A stretch of 32,194 bases of DNA from Chlamydiota bacterium (GTDB lineage: Bacteria; Chlamydiota; Chlamydiia; Chlamydiales; Rhabdochlamydiaceae): positions 1 to 32,194 of the forward strand of contig JABDDY010000006.1 in the NCBI GenBank assembly GCA_013287365.1, in the 5' to 3' direction. The position numbers and the translations under genes were made by a program. The notes under the pieces were generated by a model. It was not told where the DNA came from. It searched no databases and worked only from the letters and a program-made list of their open reading frames with translations. This document shows, one piece after another, positions 30,472-32,194 of the stretch. How positions within the stretch are numbered: position 1 is the first letter of the stretch; every line of letters begins with the position of its first letter.

Positions 30472-31245
30472 TTATCGTTCGAATAGCCTTTTCATTAACC
30501 CATCGTTTTCCTCTAAAATTTGCCTAAAAACTGCTTGATGAAGGTCAGCTTTTGCAGACTTGGACACAACCAAATACTGTTTTCGTTCTTCAGCTGGAAA
30601 TCGTTCAATGGCATACCTTAGCATCGTACGCGGCATTTTCTTGTGATGCTTATCTAAAAATTGCCTTAAAGAATGGATCTCTCGTTTCCCTGCTTCTCGG
30701 AGCATCCAGCCGCACGCTTTGTGGATCAGATCCTCTTTGTCTTGTAAGAGTAACTCCACCAGATTAAACGTATCTTGAAGATGCCCATGGCGAATGAACC
30801 ACCACGTTGAAACAATGGCGATGCGTCTATCCCAAATGACTTTAGACAGAGAGAGCTCATAGAGAAGTTTTTTGTCTTTTTCTAGCAGGTGACAGCCTAC
30901 AATGTAGGGGGCTGAATCATCGACTCCATCCCAATCACGAATGTAGTGCCTATTCTCAACATAAAAATCAAAAATCTCTTTTTTTCCGATCTCATTAGCT
31001 TTGCGATATTTTAGACATAAAAGAACATTGGCCAGCGAGCGCTCTTCATGTACATCCGATTGGATGAGCTGCTCTATCTCTTCTAACTCAAGGGCGAGAA
31101 ACTCTTTAGCAACCTTTTTCACTAAAGCTGCCTTCACCCCGAGGAAAATATCCCCCTGACAGTTTTTGAAAAAAATTCGCTTAGCCTCAGCCGATGCTGA
31201 ATTGCTATGGCTCAATAGAGCGCTCTTTGCTTGTTGTAGAGTCAT
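30472..31245 (-). CDS. DNA alkylation repair protein, AlkD-like HEAT-repeat glycosylase family
   Basis: RDWDGVDDSAPYIVGCHLL, WDRRIAIVSTWWFIRHG, LLQDKEDLIHKACGWMLREAGKREIHSLRQFLDKHHKKMPRTMLRYAIERFP are family-typical; ATG at 31245 likely (ORF extends to 31287). Confidence 0.88.
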   Translation of the reverse strand: MTLQQAKSALLSHSNSASAEAKRIFFKNCQGDIFLGVKAALVKKVAKEFLALELEEIEQLIQSDVHEERSLANVLLCLKYRKANEIGKKEIFDFYVENRHYIRDWDGVDDSAPYIVGCHLLEKDKKLLYELSLSKVIWDRRIAIVSTWWFIRHGHLQDTFNLVELLLQDKEDLIHKACGWMLREAGKREIHSLRQFLDKHHKKMPRTMLRYAIERFPAEERKQYLVVSKSAKADLHQAVFRQILEENDGLMKRLFER

Positions 31246-31312
31246 AAATTTTGAACCTAAACTTATACTGGGAGCTTCGGGGATCATGCTGTACCATTCT
31301 TCCTGCCACAGG

Positions 31313-32182
31313 TCATTCTGTCAGCAGATTCAAGGTGAAAGCGACGAAATCCTTGCCCTTATAGAGTTGCCTGATCTGTTCTCTTTCTGCTTCGTACTTA
31401 GCAACAACAGGATCATTCTCAATGAAGGATTTAAATATTGGGATGGTAAAGTTTGAAAGAGTAAATGCGCCTTTTTCACCACATGAGGTTCTATTCTTAC
31501 AGCTACCTTGTGAAGGGAGACTTGCTGCCCAAAGTTTTTCTTGCTCAGTTCGAGTAGGTTCTTTGGTATGTCTGCCTTTCCAAGTGTAAGAAAATGCATT
31601 TTCTCTACCAAAACCATATAAGAGGCCCCATAAGGTGGCATACCTCCATCCTTCTTTTTTTCCTCTGAGGGCATCCCAAAAATTAGAATGCTTGTTCTCT
31701 AACTCGAATACGACCTCTAGTGGATCGAAGTCATATCCTACAGCCTTCCTAAATAGCTCATAATTCTCTTGAATGACAAGAGCGGTTTTGAACACATCGA
31801 CAAAGAAAATGTCGTATATGGCAGTGTAGTTAGGGAATGTTTCCTTCCACCAAGCCTCTCTAGGACGCTCTCGTTTGAGTAGAAGAAATCGCTTTTTAAG
31901 AGAAAAACGGTGCCCTATTTTTTCCCATTTGTCCCACAAATCTTCAATGTTATGAATGAAGTCTTTGTCATCGATAAGAATGGCTTTTTCATCTTTTTCT
32001 AGTGGTGAAAGTTTTTCATAAAATTTCATATCTTTTTCGTTACTTCTATTCAGCAAGAAATAAAGATACTCTTCTCGCATTTCTTCTCTTCGCTGTTCTT
32101 CCGGTATGTCTTGATAAACAAGAGTCATTTCAGTTAACGGTTTCGACCCTGCAAGCGTATAAATCGCGTTTTCATAGAGCAT
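31313..32182 (-). CDS. Hypothetical protein; 5' end may lie beyond the window
   Basis: Long open frame that remains open to the right window edge upstream of the first ATG (FRYFMLYENA). Confidence 0.65.
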   Translation of the reverse strand: MLYENAIYTLAGSKPLTEMTLVYQDIPEEQRREEMREEYLYFLLNRSNEKDMKFYEKLSPLEKDEKAILIDDKDFIHNIEDLWDKWEKIGHRFSLKKRFLLLKRERPREAWWKETFPNYTAIYDIFFVDVFKTALVIQENYELFRKAVGYDFDPLEVVFELENKHSNFWDALRGKKEGWRYATLWGLLYGFGRENAFSYTWKGRHTKEPTRTEQEKLWAASLPSQGSCKNRTSCGEKGAFTLSNFTIPIFKSFIENDPVVAKYEAEREQIRQLYKGKDFVAFTLNLLTE

Positions 32183-32194
32183 GAAATAGCGGAA

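Overview
The window looks like a chromosomal segment of an amoeba-associated (environmental) member of the Chlamydiota. This is an inference from gene content: a DUF721/DciA-gyrB-gyrA-tmk-holB block, an Inc-like bilobed hydrophobic protein, F-box-like proteins and a classical menaquinone operon. Core part: a minus-strand men operon (menG/ubiE-menF-menD-menB-menA-menE), typA/bipA, mgtE, DUF721/DciA-like, gyrB, gyrA, tmk, holB. The accessory parts are: (i) an AT-rich insert with two F-box-like paralogs and a fold-back MITE between menG and typA; (ii) a cluster (about 19.3-24.5 kb) of four paralogous, N-terminally membrane-anchored, divergent kinase-like proteins with an F-box-like ORF embedded; (iii) an Inc-like/GNAT fusion; (iv) several small effector-like ORFs; (v) at least two copies, plus one solitary end, of a terminal-inverted-repeat element. 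The kinase-like cluster is the best candidate for an undescribed system. No rRNA, tRNA or CRISPR array was recognised. All assignments come from reading the sequence and translations; no searches were run.
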